A stretch of DNA of 64,000 bases from Prorocentrum cordatum (GCA_963575745.1 CAUYUJ010022538.1:1-64000), one strand, 5' to 3'; positions 31,720-44,639 are shown, counted from the stretch's first letter. The notes: a model not told the origin generated them from the letters alone. Numbers and translations: made by a program.

Positions 31720-34060
31720 CAAGAGGATGGCTGGCCCTGCGCCAGAGGAGCCAGGGCCGCACGCAGCAATCGGGACAGGCTTGCCACAGGCGCCCACGGA
31801 GGCACCATAACAGAAAACCGACCGAGCTCGCACATCGCGCCCCGCGATGCACGATATCTTCTCAGAACCATCATGACAAATACCCCCCTGAGAAAGACAG
31901 CCCCCAGGTCCAGACCGCGATGCGCGGTTATCTTCGCGCCCTCGAAAGCCATCCCCACACCCGCGGGGAAAACCTCGGCCGCGCTGGCCGACCGAATCAT
32001 CATTCCCGGGTGGGGATGGGTGGCGTCTCCTCCGGGGAGGGCGCCAGCACCAATCCCCTGCCAGCACCAATCTCCGCCGAGGGGGGCATGTTGGGAGAGG
32101 AGAGCCACACTGCCCTGTCCCAGTAGGGGTTCTTTTGCTCTGGCAATGTTAAGCGAAGCCGCAACTGTTGAGCGGTAACGTGGCTTCATTGTCATGCTCC
32201 TGTCCCCAACCCCTGCCTGTACGACTCGAGAAAACGGGGGCACCCCTGCAGACCTGGACATCCGGCGGCCAGACATCTCGATCACTTCCGTGGGGCTGGG
32301 GTCTCATCCCGGCCTGTTTTTTAATCGTCCTCTGGGGTCCAACATTGCAGCCTCGGAAAGACCGGCATGGCGAAACAACAGCGGTCTCAATTCTGCCGAG
32401 CGGCTGGATGACTATGGAGGCAATTCCGGCGTTCGACAACGGGGGCAGAATAACCGTGGAACGAAGAAGCGTGCGCCTTTCGTGCAGTTGCTGGGCCCAC
32501 GATGACAGTCCAGGTGCCGCTAGCTGAGGGCCCTTGTAGGGCCACCCTCCTGCCATCCTCCATCCCACCCCGCTCACTGCCCCCCCCCGTCGCCATCTGC
32601 CCGAGCAGAGCGCGCGCTTGGCCCGCCGGCCTCGCGCGGCGCAGGCTGAAAGCGGCAGCGCGCGGCGCGCGCAGGCACGGCGCGCGGCGCGCGCAGGCAC
32701 GGCGCCCGCGCGGTTGGTGGGGGGGCAGCCAGGGACGAGTGGTCGTCGTCGTACCAGGAGGAGAACTCGGAGGTCTCGGAGGGCGCCTCGCCCGGGGGGT
32801 CCGTCCCCGCAAGAGTTGTGGCCGGGGACTCGCCGCCTGCCCTCCTCCGCCTCCCCTCCCTATAGAAGATCAGGCACCCGCACAACAGACACAGCTCGGA
32901 GGTTTTCGGAGGTACGCGCAAGTTTTGCTTGGATCGGCGCTCGGCCCGGGGTCTTGCGCGGATCCTATCCTGGAAATTCGCGCGGACCTCGTCTTCTTCG
33001 ACTCTCGCCGCCTGCCTTCCGACTGTCTCCTTCCGTCCTCCGTCGCGACTCCCTGCAAATGACTGCCCCAACAACACCAGATAACAATCGGATGGCCGGC
33101 GCGCCCTGCCTTGCCGTTGCTCGATCGGTTCACCGGCGTCTGCTCCAGCGCCGGGCTGCCATCGGCGCTCGAGGAGGCGGCCAGGTTGCCGCTGCCTGGC
33201 CGGAGGGGGGGGTAGAGGCATGGCATGAGAGTCAACGCGTGCTCACCCAAGGGGGATGCGGAACGCAGATCGGCTTGGGCCCCAGGTCTGGGTGCTGGTG
33301 GCGGTGGACGGCGGCATACCAGTCAACGCATGCTCACGCAAGGGGGGAAGGAGGGAAGGGGGGGAGGGAGCGAGGGTAGGGAGCGAGGCGCGGGACCCAG
33401 AACCTCAGCCTCAATGCCAGGGGGTCCCCCTGCGTGACGCAGGTGGGGACCGACTCGGCTGCCTCTGGGCCGAGGGGAGGGGGAGGGGAGGGGGACGGCG
33501 GAGGGTGGACACGGCAGGAGGGAGGGGGCGGGGGCGGAAAGGGGGAGGCCCAAAAGAGACGGAGGACCAGCTTTCTTCCAGGACCCCTGTGTCGAATGCT
33601 GTCGGCGGCGCGCAAGCGGCCCCAGCTTGCCAATCGTTGCGCAATGCGGTGCGACAGTGAGGACCTGCGCGCTGAGGTTGGGCCCTCCCCTCGCCCCCCA
33701 AAGACGAGCATCACGAGGTCACTCTGGCAGGATTCTGGCAGTTCGGGACGATTCGGACATCCCCGGAACGCTCTCAGCGAGGCGTAGTTGCTGGAACGCA
33801 TCCATTGGGAGAAGAGAAATAAGAGGAATGGATGAAAGGAGGGAGGTCCCCCTGCTGGCGCGGCCGTTCTCTCCAGACAGCCGACGATGTGTGTGTGTGT
33901 GTTGTCAATACGCGGCTCCAAATGCCGCATCCAATCTTGCCCAGGTACTTGTCACCTCCCCTCCATACTTGATGGTCCCAGGGCCCGATAACGAGCCCCG
34001 AAGGCAGAAGCCAAGGAAAAACGCCCAGCTTCTCCTCCTCTCCCCACTCCTCCCGTGCAG
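31720..34060. other. No supported gene
   Basis: GC-rich mixed DNA. A short tandem repeat (AGTCAACGCRTGCTCACSCA) lies at 33230-33345, G-rich purine DNA at 33345-33545, and an eroded palindromic-element relative near 32920-33000. Open frames are unremarkable. Confidence 0.4.
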
Positions 34061-34266
34061 TCGAAGCTGCAGCTTGTGTCAAGCCTCCTGCTGGCGCTCA
34101 CGCTCACAAAGGCTGGGAATGCCGCGCCTGCTGCCGCATGCGCCGCTTCGCTTTCAACATCAAGGGCGAGGCCGCTCGGTGCGCGCTGCACCGCGCTGAT
34201 GGCCGACGGCCCCTCCTCTCTCTTGCGTCTCACCGCTTTCGTTTCCACGCCTGTCGCAGAACCTGA
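34061..34266 (+). CDS. Candidate terminal exon with a Cys/His motif of EsV-1-7 type
   Basis: Seen: an excellent acceptor (TCTCCTCCTCTCCCCACTCC-TCCCGTGCAG) followed by an open frame of 67 codons to TGA. It reads EAAACVKPPAGAHAHKGWEC, RACCRMRRFAFNIKGEAARC and ALHRADG. The spacing C-x2-C-C..F-A-F-x3-G..C-x2-H-x3-G resembles the small Cys/His motif of EsV-1-7 proteins, found in several algal lineages; the match rests on memory of the motif. Another frame of the same exon reads like a hydrophobic leader but has no ATG. No upstream exon was identified. Confidence 0.35.
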
Positions 34267-34269
34267 TCC

Positions 34270-35580
34270 CTTCAGCTGATCCCTTGGAGACGTGACAAGG
34301 CCCGAAATTTACCGCGAAACGCGCCGGGCGCCCACGGAAACTATGTGCGAGATGTCATCTGCGGCACGGCGGGATACAGGCCCTGGCAATCCACGACGGC
34401 GTCCCATGCGCAAGCGATCCGACTCGATGGCGGTAGCCGACAAGCACGGGCGGCCAGGAAAACGACGCAAGGGCAAGAAACTGCAAGCGCAAAACTGCCC
34501 GCAGAAAATTGCTCGCGCGATCGTGTGCACACGAGATGGCCCCATAGCTGCCGTCCAGAACGGCCGGGCGAAAAGGCACCCGCGAGCAATTTCGTGCGCA
34601 AATTTTGTGTCGCATGTCGTGCTGGAGGTCGTGCAGCAATTCGTGTTTCGTTTCGTCTTCGTGCAGTGTGAATTTCGTGTTGGGGCGGGAATCATTTCGA
34701 GTTCGCGCGGGAACAATTTCGCCTTCGTTCGGAAACAATGTCGCGTTCGCGCGGCCGCGCCTTCGTGTTCGTGCAAGAATGCAGCACCGCGGCCTCTTAC
34801 CAGGGGGCATAAGAGAAGCAACGCATGCCACGCGGCCTCTGTCGCACTCGCAAACGACACCCGGCGCAATCAAAGTAGCCCGGGGAAGGATTTCGTGCGC
34901 GCCGCCTTTTCGCTACCAAGAGTTGGACACCTATCCTTTGACAACTGGGCTTTGGAGCCGTGCCTCACGCTCCCGTGCAGCCGAATGCTGTTCTCTGGCT
35001 CTCCAGATCCCTGGCGGCCAAGGTCGTCCCTGGCACGCCACGCAAGCAGCGCAGAGAGGCCTCTCGCACGCTGGGTGCCACCAGCACGACGCTCAGCGGG
35101 GACCCCTGACCAGGAGGGCAAAAACAGCACGTGTACCTATCTGACTTCAAGTTCCAATCGGAGTTTTGAGCAGTCCTGGTAGGTCAATGGGCACGGAGGG
35201 CTGTCTGTAGATTGGAACTATCACACATGGATCCTGGTCGCGCAACGACCACCCGGGGAGGGGGTCGGGCAACCTCGGGGTGCAGATTGAGTACAGGCGC
35301 ATCGTGCGATGTCTGGATTCTTCGCGGCGCGCACAAAAGGGGCGGCGCTAGGGGGGCAACCTTCCCCCAAAAACGGTGAGGGGGGGCTTCGATCGAGGCC
35401 CGCCGCCGTTTTCAGCTTCTCGGTGCCCTCGGAAGACCGCGGGACTGGCACAGAAGGACTCGGAACGCAACGCCAACCCCAGGGAAGGCGTCGAGAGATC
35501 CGAGGGTCACTGCTGTTTTCCGTTGATATCAATGCTGCTCACCACTCACCAAACATGATAGCCGGCGAGAAACCAAAATG
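34270..35580. other. Long open frame of doubtful coding value
   Basis: A 296-codon plus-strand frame (34292-35182) is open, but its centre (34600-34760) is a degenerate TTCGTGTTCGYGCGGGAACAA-type repeat (core TTCGCGTTCGCGC), and no domain is recognisable. A second frame of 103 codons (35309-35620) also lacks motifs. I do not call either a gene. Confidence 0.4.
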
Positions 35581-35584
35581 GTCC

Positions 35585-35860
35585 GATATTGCACTGTGGA
35601 TGTGTAGGCTGTTTGGTTGAAGTTGTGGCGCAGACTAAATTGTCCAATCTATTTGGTGTAAGCTATGCGGCGCAAACTATACTTTGGCAAGCAATGGTGT
35701 GTAAGAGGTGTGGTGCAAATTAGAGGGTGCAAGCTACGCGGTACGCGGTGTAACCTATGTGGAGTAGCCTGCGCGGTGCAATGTATTTGGTGCTAGTGGT
35801 GCTAGCTATGTGGTCGACACTACGTAGTGCAATCCACATTGTCGAACTTGAGATCATCTA
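35585..35860. repeat. Degenerate ~20-bp repeat (TGTGGTGCAAGCTATGCGG)
   Basis: Diverged units on TGTGGTGCAAGCTATGCGG over 275 bp, richer in T and G than the surroundings. The following 35880-36640 shows no gene. Confidence 0.6.
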
Positions 35861-36649
35861 CTCCAATGTTCATACAAACATCCCATCCTCCCTCTCGCAT
35901 CTTGTGTGGCAAAACCAATGCGGCCAGGCTTGCGATTACTGACTGGCACTTGTCAGCGCATCCCTGCGGCCGCGATGACGCGGGCACTCTCCCGCGCAGG
36001 GCGGCCAGCTGATTTGAAACACCTGCTGCGACCGTCCCAGCGCGTCTCTGAGGACGCGCTTACTGAAGGAAACGTTGCAGCGCGTCTCCAAGGCCGCGCT
36101 TGTGCGGGCGGGACTTTCAGTGCGAGTCGGTGACTCGGGAAAACGCGATATCATGACGACGTTGGCAACCGCGGCAGCAATGATGATACTAACGATGATG
36201 ACGCTGACGAAGGCAACGCCAATTACGGCACCATTGCCGAAAAATACAGTAAAGACGATGGTATCCATGCGCCGGAGATGAAGATGATTGGCTGATGCCG
36301 ACGGCGCTGGCGGCGATTGACGGTGATGATAACGGCAGTAACGCGGTGGCGCCGATGAGGGTGCTCAGGGACACGCGCACAAAATACAGCAAGTCTGGTG
36401 CACAGCATGCTGTGAAAAACGTGTTCTTGTTACATCCGTGCTTGAGGAACTCTACCTTGAACTGCTTCGAACACCTGGCTGTTGAAGGAAATCGACACGC
36501 GCGCGTGGCGGCGCGCGCGTGGTCCGCATGATATTATTTGGTACGGAGTCGTGCACCGAGCGAATGAATGCTAGACCAACACCCTTGGGAAATAAAAAAG
36601 CCTCAATGCCTTCGCGACTTGGGCTGGACACACGTCGCCGGATGTTTTG

Positions 36650-37080
36650 GTCCTCCCTCCTCCTCCTCCTCCTCCTACTCCTCCTCCCCCTGCTCGTCCT
36701 CCTCCTCCTCCTTCTCCTCTTTCTCTTCCCCCTATCATCCTTCAACTCCTGCGCCGCCTGGCCCTGCCGACTGCATGCAAAAGTAGCCCCACAAGCAAGA
36801 TCGACCTCTGGTGCGTGGCTGCGTGGCTTACGGGAGGACGCCAGGGCGGGGTGGTAAAAGGGGGGGGGGGGGAGCGCAAGTCCACGCATCAGCCAGCACT
36901 GGGTGTGGGGGGGGGGCATGTGGGCCCGTCCCCGCTCAGGGTCTCCCTCACGCGTAGCCTATCCTGATGATTACCATCCGTCCCCTCCCCTGCCTCGGCC
37001 TCGGCCTCTTCATCCTCCTCCTCGTCCTCCTCCTCCTCCTCCTCCTCCTCCTCCTCCTCCTCCTCCTCCTCCTCCTCCAT
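36650..37080. repeat. CTC microsatellites flanking mixed DNA
   Basis: (CTC)n at 36650-36735 and 37010-37080 with ordinary sequence between. No gene supported. Confidence 0.8.
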
Positions 37081-37084
37081 GGCG

Positions 37085-37260
37085 GCGCGCACAAGGGGGT
37101 GGCTCGAGGGGGGCGCCCTTCTAAGAAAGCGGGAGACATTCCAAGAAGCAAGGGGCTTCTGCTTGGAACCTCATGAAGCCTGCTCGGAAACCAGGGAAGC
37201 CCTTCTAAATGCCCCTGCCGGCTGAGAAGCCCCCCGCATTCTTAGATGGCAGCCCCACTC
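37085..37260. repeat. AAGAAGCAAGGGG dispersed repeat, copy 1
   Basis: CCAAGAAGCAAGGGGCTTCT and CCCTTCTAAATGCCCCTGCC match 61.80-61.92 kb in order. Weaker CCTTCTGAGAAGCC-type echoes lie at 63.04-63.14 and 63.72-63.82 kb. Confidence 0.55.
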
Positions 37261-38090
37261 GCGCTGCCCCCATTGTGCGCGCCGAAAACCTCCTCTTCCC
37301 CCCACAGCTTTGCTTCGCGCTGCGATGGAACTCGGTGCCGTTGTCGGTGCAACGTGGCGCTGTCAATCAAAAAACTATATCGCCAATCCAACTCTCTGGT
37401 CTCGCATCCAGCTGGTTCGAAGCACGGCTCAAGTACGAGCGCGCGTCTGGCTGCGCCCTGCGCTCATTTGCCCTTGAAAACGATGTTCGGGAGAACGAAC
37501 ACCGCGAAGAAGACACCTGCAGGAACGATCTACAGCACAAAAGCGTGATAACGAAGATAAAGAGGAGGAGGAGGATGCGCACGACGACGACGATGACGAA
37601 AGAGAGAAGGCCAGAACAAGGAGAGCAACCGAAATTGCACACTTACGCGAGCATACATTTTGATGTGCGATAAAAGGCCCTGGTGGAAACGGGCCCTGGA
37701 TCTCCAAGGGTCCCCCACTGGCTTATATCCCGAGCCTTGTTTCTACGGCCTGGCAAGCCAGGGAGACCCTCCGCTCCCAGAAATCCGCATCTGGCGCTTT
37801 GCTCAGGACCCATTTCTCCACAGCGATGCGGTGCTGACCTCCCCACCGAGCATCGGTCGTCTCCAGCCTCCCCAACACGGGGGGCCGGGGAATCCCGATC
37901 CCCCCACACAGATCGCACCCCGACTCATCTCTTGACGGCCCCAACTCCCGAAAACGGCCCCCGAAAGCCGAAACCTGAAAACAACAATCCAGCTTGATTT
38001 GAGCTGAATGCGCTGGATGGAACACGATACCAGCCCGGTGAAGACCCAACCATGCAGCTGCGAGTCCCACACCGCAAACGGAACGAAGGA
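37261..38090. other. No supported gene
   Basis: Mixed DNA. The 154-codon plus-strand frame here (37209-37673) lacks recognisable motifs and has an Arg/Thr-rich end from AGGAGG/ACGACG repeats. Confidence 0.4.
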
Positions 38091-38910
38091 AAGGCGAACA
38101 AACCGCAAACAGCGCCGGGCGCGGCCCCCCACCCATATGCAGCGCGCCACAGCAAGGGCGACACATGGGGCAGCGCCACAGAAAAGCGGGTGGCCCCTGG
38201 CGGAGCCCCACACGGGGCTACGAACAGCGCCAGGGGCGTGCAGACATGAGCGCGGTGGCGGCGCGCATGCTCTCCCACAGGAGCCCCCCTGCGGAGCCCC
38301 CCACGCGGCCAGGAAACGTGTGAAGTGTGAGCCCAACCGGGCGCGGCGGCTGCACGCGCGCCTTTCCACTCGGGTTTCTCGTGGATTTCCCTACGGGGCC
38401 ACGAAACGTGTGAAGGGTGAGTCGACATGGGCGCGGCGGTGGCATGCGGGCCATCCCACTGGGGATTTCGGTGGAGCCCCGTCTTCGGTAGAACTTCCAA
38501 CGGCAACACGAAATTCGTAATGAATGTGCCGAAATGGGCGCGGCGGTGGCATGCGGGCCCCCCCACCGGGGAGTTCGGTGGAGCTCCGCGCGGGGCCGCG
38601 AACCGTGTGCTGGGCGTGCCGACATGTGCGGCGGTGGCACGCGGGCATTTCCACTGGCGCATTCGGTGGAAACCTTACGTGGCCACGATTTGTTTCAGGG
38701 GTGCGCCGGAATGGGCGCGGCGGTGGTATGCGGGCCCTCCGAACGGACTCTTCGGTTGAGCTCCTCACGGGACGGGGCAACCAACCTTGTAAGGGGTGTG
38801 CCGAAATTGGCGCGGCGGTGGCACGCGGACCCTCCCACTGGGGCTTTCGGTGGAACTCCTTCGAGGCCGCGAAATGTGTGAGTGGTGTGCGAACATGGGC
38901 GCGGCGGAGG
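38090..38910. repeat. ~93-bp tandem array
   Basis: Seven to eight diverged units carry GGGCGCGGCGGTGGCATGCG, CACTGGGGATTTCGGTGGA and CCACGAAACGTGTGA-like parts. Unit starts are 85-107 bp apart. The minus-strand frame stays open across much of the array, which can happen because unit lengths vary around multiples of three. Confidence 0.82.
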
Positions 38911-38914
38911 CCGA

Positions 38915-39022
38915 TGTTGATGCTAATGCTGATGCTCGTGCGGTTGATCGTGATGATGGTGTGGCGGCTGCTGGCGCGACTGAGGATGATTATGATGATG
39001 CCAACGGCGGTGATGACAAAGT

Positions 39023-39058
<36 letters not shown>

Positions 39059-39065
39059 GCGAACT
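38915..39065. repeat. GATGAT microsatellite
   Basis: GATGCTGATG and (GATGAT)n. The following 39065-39750 has no recognisable gene. Confidence 0.85.
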
Positions 39066-39749
39066 CCGCACAACGACGCGTGGCCAGACACTGTCGCCAG
39101 ACACTTCACTTTTCATGACCATCAAGACATTTATTTTTTGGACGGGTACAACCTGCAAAGAAAGTGGAACATCTCGTCCCCACGGAAACACAAACCTATT
39201 TGAGAGTCCCTGACAAAGCGGGGTGGGTGAAGAGGGCGCAAGAGCGAATCTGGGACGGAGCCAAACAAGAGAGGCCACAGGAGGCAGTGTCGGCACGGGG
39301 CTCAAGAACAGGATCACCAAACCCCCACACCCGGACGCGTGGCCAAACCAATCTGTTCTTGTACATCAGAGCATTTCTCGCTGGGTGGGTGCAACAAGAG
39401 ACTTCACAAACAAACCCGACCAAAACCATTCGTCCCCGAGAATGTCCGAACTGGCATCTGGCCCATGTCAACACAGAGGACGGGACAAATTATTAAGTTG
39501 AACTCTTTCGTCGCCGTTCCAGAAAGCTCGGCAAACCGCTCAGACAGCTCAACCCCAAATAACGAAAACGGCGAACCAAAGGTCTCGGCAAACTGTGGGC
39601 CGCGCGGGCGCCGCAGGACGCCGGTCAACACCGAAGGCGCGCAAAACCGAACACACCACAAGATTTTCGTCTCGCCCGCGGCCGTGGAAACTACAAGGCA
39701 AAATCACAGTGGACCCACCCCCTGGTCTACTGACCCTTTGAAGTATTCC

Positions 39750-42700
39750 TGCAAGCGCCCCTTTACAAAAACTTCGGGGCAGACGACGGACGCGGGGTGC
39801 CACGTGTTTAAAGCGGCGCTCGAAACTTTGATGAGATGGTACACGCCTTCGCTGGCGTTAAGTGTGCAGCGCAGATATGCAATCCCATGTGCGCCGCTCG
39901 GTATCGCGCGGAAACTTCGCGCTGATCCCGCGGGCCGCGCGGGGGTCGACAGGCCCAATGAACCGCGGGCAGATCGCGCAAATAACCGTTCACACACGCA
40001 ATGGAGCACCCGCTTGAATTCGAAAGCCGCGTGCTGCTCGCACCTATGCAGAAGCCCGCCCCTGCGAAAACTTTCCCGTTTTCCTCGAAGCTGAACCGGG
40101 GCACTTTCGGAGTTGGCTCGCAACGGGCGCGGCGCACTTGACGGCGAAAAGGCGGTGGCCGCGAGAGCCTCGGCCACTTTTCAGGAACGGCCGCACCTTT
40201 ATTGCTGCGACCTCGGGCCACTCCGCAGCCGCCAGCGGAGCCTCGCTCGGCAGCTCCGGGCGCCGACGTCCTTGGCGCAGCGCGAGCTGCCGCCCGGGTT
40301 GCGGCGCAGCCGCTCGCTGATGCCCAGCGGCGGCGCGCCCGGCGCCAAAACGGCGCGGCTCGCCGCCGCCGCCGCGGGGGCGCCCGGCAGGGCCCCCATC
40401 CGCTCCCCGAAGCGCCGGGCGAAGTCGGGGCCGCCGATCAACTGCAGACGGGTGCCCGGTGCACGCGCGATGCGCTGTCGCATCGGAACGCGGCCGCCGC
40501 CCTGCCCCCTGGCCACCTCATGGAGGGCTGCCCCCGCGCCGGCGCCCATGATCTCACGCCGCGCCAACGCCGAGCACGGGTGCGGCAGCGGGCCGAGAGC
40601 CCCGCCCAGGGCCAATCAAAGCCTTCGGGGCTACGCCAGCGCGGTCCGAGGGCGGGCGCAGCATGCCGCCCTGGGCCAGCCGCGGTGCCGCGGCGGACTC
40701 CGTGCCCATCGGCAGCAAGCTGCCTCGGATGACGGCCAACGCCCACAGGCCGCGCAGCGGCTCCTGCGACCCGCCGCGGGTTCGCCTGCGGTCGCCCGCC
40801 ACGGCCGGGCGAGCCTCGAAAGAGTTGCCGTGTTTGGCCGCCCCCGGGATCGGCCGCAGAAGCTGCGGCGCTGCTGCCGGCCCAGGGCCCCCCCTCATCT
40901 CCACGCCGTCGACAAAGAGCGCGCCCATGTGCTTGGTGGCCGGTTGGTCCAGCCACTTGCCGGAGATATCCTGCAATCTGTAGTCGTCCGCCCAGAGCGC
41001 ACATTTCCGCGCTCGCTCCCTGAAGGTGGCGCGCGTAGGCGGCTTGACCATGTTGGTCTGCAAGAGCTTAACCAAGGCTCGACGTCGCTCAGCGCGCGGC
41101 CGAAGCGGGCGAACCTGGCGCCCGCTCGCTGCGCCCGCAGCGCCTCGACCCTCAACGCCCCGCGCCCAACCGGAGTCGCCGCCGCCGCCAATGCCTCGTC
41201 GCGGCCCCGCTGGGCGGCGGCTTCTCCGAGGGATTTGGCCCGCGACGTTGCAGCGCTGGTCTGCGCCTCGTCGGCCCCGCCGCCGCCAGCGCGCCGCCCG
41301 TCAGACGCGCGGGAAAATGGCCGGCGCCCAACTCCTCGGCTGCCCGTGTCGGCTGATTGAACTCGCTCGGGGCCCAGCGAACAGATTCAAACGGCGCCGC
41401 CAGGATGCTCGAGGCTGTCCTCACTCAGCGCATCTGGTTCAGCGCGCAGTGGGAAAACTGCCTCATTTTTTCAAATGCAAGGTTTGCGCTCAAATAAGAC
41501 TCAAACCATCGCGCAGCGATAGGGCGACGCGCAACAGAGATGCCACTCTGTGGAGGCGGCGGCGAAGCCCGCAGAGTTTCAACCTCCACGACCGATCTCG
41601 TCGAAGACGTCTCCGCGCAGCGAGCGCTTCGCCTCGCGAGCAGGCCCGGGCGCTGGCACCGAGCACTCCCCGCCCCGTTCATCGTCGCGGCTGGTCTCGG
41701 GAGCGTGGCGGCGCGCCGGCGCCGCCCCCTCCGCCTGGCAGCGCCGGCGCACCATGCGCGCGGCCGCCGCCCGCGCGGCCTCCTGGTTCCACGACTTCTC
41801 CGCGACCGCCGCGTCACCGAGGCCGCTCCCGTCGACCTCCCCCGCGCCCGTCGAGGCGTCTGTCGCCGGCGCGACGGGGCTCGAGCGCAGCTTCGCGTCG
41901 ACGCAAGCGACGGCGACCACGCGCGCGGCCGCTGGGCGCTCGGCGACCACTTCAGGCCACGTCCGCCAGCGCCGCGAGACTGCTGGGCTCGCGAGGCGGC
42001 GCTCGCTAGGGAACACCGAAAGCAAGCCCGTCTGAGAATGGCCGCCCACGAGTCGCAGCCCAGCAGCGACGCCATATCGTCGCCACTGCAGAAGCCGCGG
42101 CCCGCCACTTCCAGCGCGGCCAACCGCGAGCGCCGGATGCGATCCTCGCTCATGGACACGCGTCCTGCGGCGTAGTTGAACGCCAGGCCTGTGATACCCT
42201 GGGCTTCAGAGTTTGCGAGGGTGCCCTTGCGCTTCAGGCTGCTGCTATCCAGCTGCTGGTGCACCGATGGAGGAGCTCGCCGCCTCTTTCGCAGCCGACC
42301 GCGGCCGCCCTGGGCGGCGGCGCCGGCCTCTGGCGACACGTCGGCCGCCCTGCGCCTGTCCTGGATGATCCGCCCCCCGAGAATGCCCGCGGCCAGCATC
42401 TGAGACGCCGCCGACGCTCGGCAAAAATACAGCCCCCAACTCCACCCGGCACGCCATGCCGTCACCAGCGGTGGCGCCTTCGTCAAGTTCGCGATGTCCA
42501 GCTCCAGCTCAGGACAATACTTCGCTGGCGCATTCAATTTACATTGAAGCGGCGAACGCGTCTCGTCGAGGCCAGTTGGGGGCTCAACGCGATGAAAGGC
42601 CGCCTCGACGCCCGCAAGGCACAGGGGCAGGTCATCCGAAACGCGAACCTTCACGTCACGCCGAAAGGCCGCTGATGGCAACGCCGTGGCGTCGAGCTCT

Positions 42701-44620
42701 TAAGATTGCCGATGATAGGCCCGCCGGCCTGGGATCAGGTCGCCTGACTTCTCCGCGAAGAGCAACCCCAGGGCCCATGCGCGGCGCGGGAATGACATCA
42801 TACTTGCTGCGCGCCGTTCGCCCAAGAGGCGCGCGCAACGGCGAGGGGGCCGCGTCGGCTTCTCTTCTGAGTAAGCCGCGACGGGCCATCGATCCCGATC
42901 CCGACCGGGGTCGCGCGGCGGGCGCCGACGCCGACCGCGCCGCGCCCCGCGCGGATGGCCCGCGAACGACTCCGAGGCGTCGCGCCTGAGAGCGCAACTG
43001 GGCAAGCTCACGCGGCCTCCGGCGCGCGCGATGGACTTCGAGGGGCCGCGGTCGCGGGCGGGGGCACTTCGGCGCAGCTGCGCAAGGGCCGCCGCTAATG
43101 CGCATGGCCCGCCATGGTCCTTCACGCGCTCGCCCCATCGCTCAACGCCGCGGCCCTGGCCCGGGAAGTGCGCGGTGATGTCGCCCGATGCGTCGCGGCC
43201 GCGCAACCAGTTCGAGCTGCGAGTGGCCCCGGCGCCCCGGCGCGACGCGCAGGATCGATGGCGATCATCGCAGCGACGGAGGCGAGCTGAACAATGGAAG
43301 CCGCCGAGATCCCGATCGACCCATAGCGCCACGGGAGCAGAGGTTAGCCCCCGCAGCGCAGACATCCCCCATCGATGGCCCGACTGCCCCGCGGCGCTCC
43401 CCGGCCCTGCTGCGCTCGGTTTGCCCGCCCCCTCCGGGTCGACATCCGCGACCTTGCCCATCGAAGCCTTACTCTCGCTCGTGCGCTCATCTGCATGATT
43501 CTGGAGCCTGGCGTCGCCGCCGCCCCCGCTGCCACGTCCTCCGTCGAAACGAGCAGCATTCTTCACCTCCAACACTTTGAGCCTTTCCTTTAAGACGCCT
43601 GCCTCAACGTGGAGCCACGTAGGTGGACAGTGCGGGGGAGATCGTTTTCTTGCCCCTTGCTTTCGCAGTGCTAAGATCGATGTTCCCATCCTCGGTAAGG
43701 TCGTCGTTGGCTGCGCTCATGCGATGCAGGTCGCGGTCGGCGCACTTGTGCTCGATCATCTGGCCCCAGCGGCAGATGAGCTAGAAGACTGCGGGCTCTG
43801 ATGCATTGAACTGGTTAAGCTGGATGCCACCCTGCAAGAACCTGACAAGAAACTCGTGAAGTCGGGCCCAGGGTCCGTGGCCGTCAAGCCCGGCTCGGCC
43901 TTGAAGCGGGCGTGGCAGGAGTGCGGGGAAACGTCCTGGTCTCTGAAAAACCTGCACGCCCACCAGGCCGTCCTGGGCCCCGGCAAGAGACAACTCGGCC
44001 AAGTCGTCTCCCTCGACAACTTCACTCCCTCACGAAGACCAAACGACGTCCGTCACCCGCCGCCTCCGTCAACGCCAGCACCCTCGCGCCCAACGCCGTG
44101 CCAGGACTGCCGTACTCGATGATGTAGGGAACCTTTTTTTCACGCGACCCTGTCCCAAACCATCGCTGATGGCCCCCGCGTCAACGGTTGGGCTGGAGAA
44201 CTTCGCGGAGCCGGACTGATGCTGATCGAGGGAGGTAAGGTAATCGACCCGCCTTGAGAACCTGATTCAGGAAATGCCTTCACTCTTTCTCACTGAGGCC
44301 AAACCTGAACTGAATCCGATGCCAAGGCCCCCGCCGCCGTTGTCGTGGCTGCCTTCCGCAAGCCCGCGATGTCCTCGGCATGAGATCGGGCCGACTCGGC
44401 TGACAACGCCTCCAGGAACTCGGTGTGCTCGGGGCTCCAATCGCTGCCGTACGTCCTCGGCCGGCCCCCGTGGGCTCCTGCCAACCATTGACGCGACGTC
44501 CTTCCGCATTCGGCGGACTTTCACAGCGTCCCTTTTCACTCTTGGATTCAGAGAAAGAAAAAACATATCGCCGTCTGATGTGAGCATGAAGAGCAACTCG
44601 CCCCTCATCCCCGCCCCTGC
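39750..44620 (-). pseudogene. Decayed DIRS-like retroelement (RT, RNase H, tyrosine recombinase)
   Basis: Minus-strand remnants appear in the RT-RH-YR order. A gag-like segment lies at 43790-44480 (DWSPEHTEFLEALSAESARS; LAELSLAGAQDGLVGVQVF in another frame). An RT entry at 42730-42790 reads ALGLLFAEKSGDL, and motif A is at about 42586-42612 (GVEAAFHRV, acidic position changed). The family-typical WRAGWSWGLYFC is at 42421-42456, a QGITGLAFNYAAGRVSM thumb segment ends near 42150, and an RNase H start is at about 41810-41875 (PATDASTGAG). The recombinase N-terminus is at 40900-41075 (RERARKCALWADDYRLQDIS, then GALFVDGVEMRGG) and its C-terminus at 40200-40470, where the expected R-H-x-x-R core reads RRNPGGSS. 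Repeated frameshifts separate the parts, so it is inactive. Similarity is from remembered family patterns. The ends and direct repeats are not defined. Confidence 0.6.
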
Positions 44621-44639
44621 CAGAAGAGACCCCCCCCAT

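Noticed and set aside
34055-34279. A hydrophobic leader protein (SKLQLVSSLLLALTLT)
   Set aside because: The frame would begin with GTG across a splice acceptor and has no ATG; the alternative frame of the same exon, with a Cys/His motif, looks better.
38391-39320. A 309-codon minus-strand frame
   Set aside because: Its first part crosses a GATGAT microsatellite and the rest is translation of the ~93-bp tandem array.
40113-41360. A 415-codon plus-strand open frame
   Set aside because: It is Arg/Ala/Pro-rich antisense to the DIRS-like recombinase remnants; high GC content keeps such frames open.
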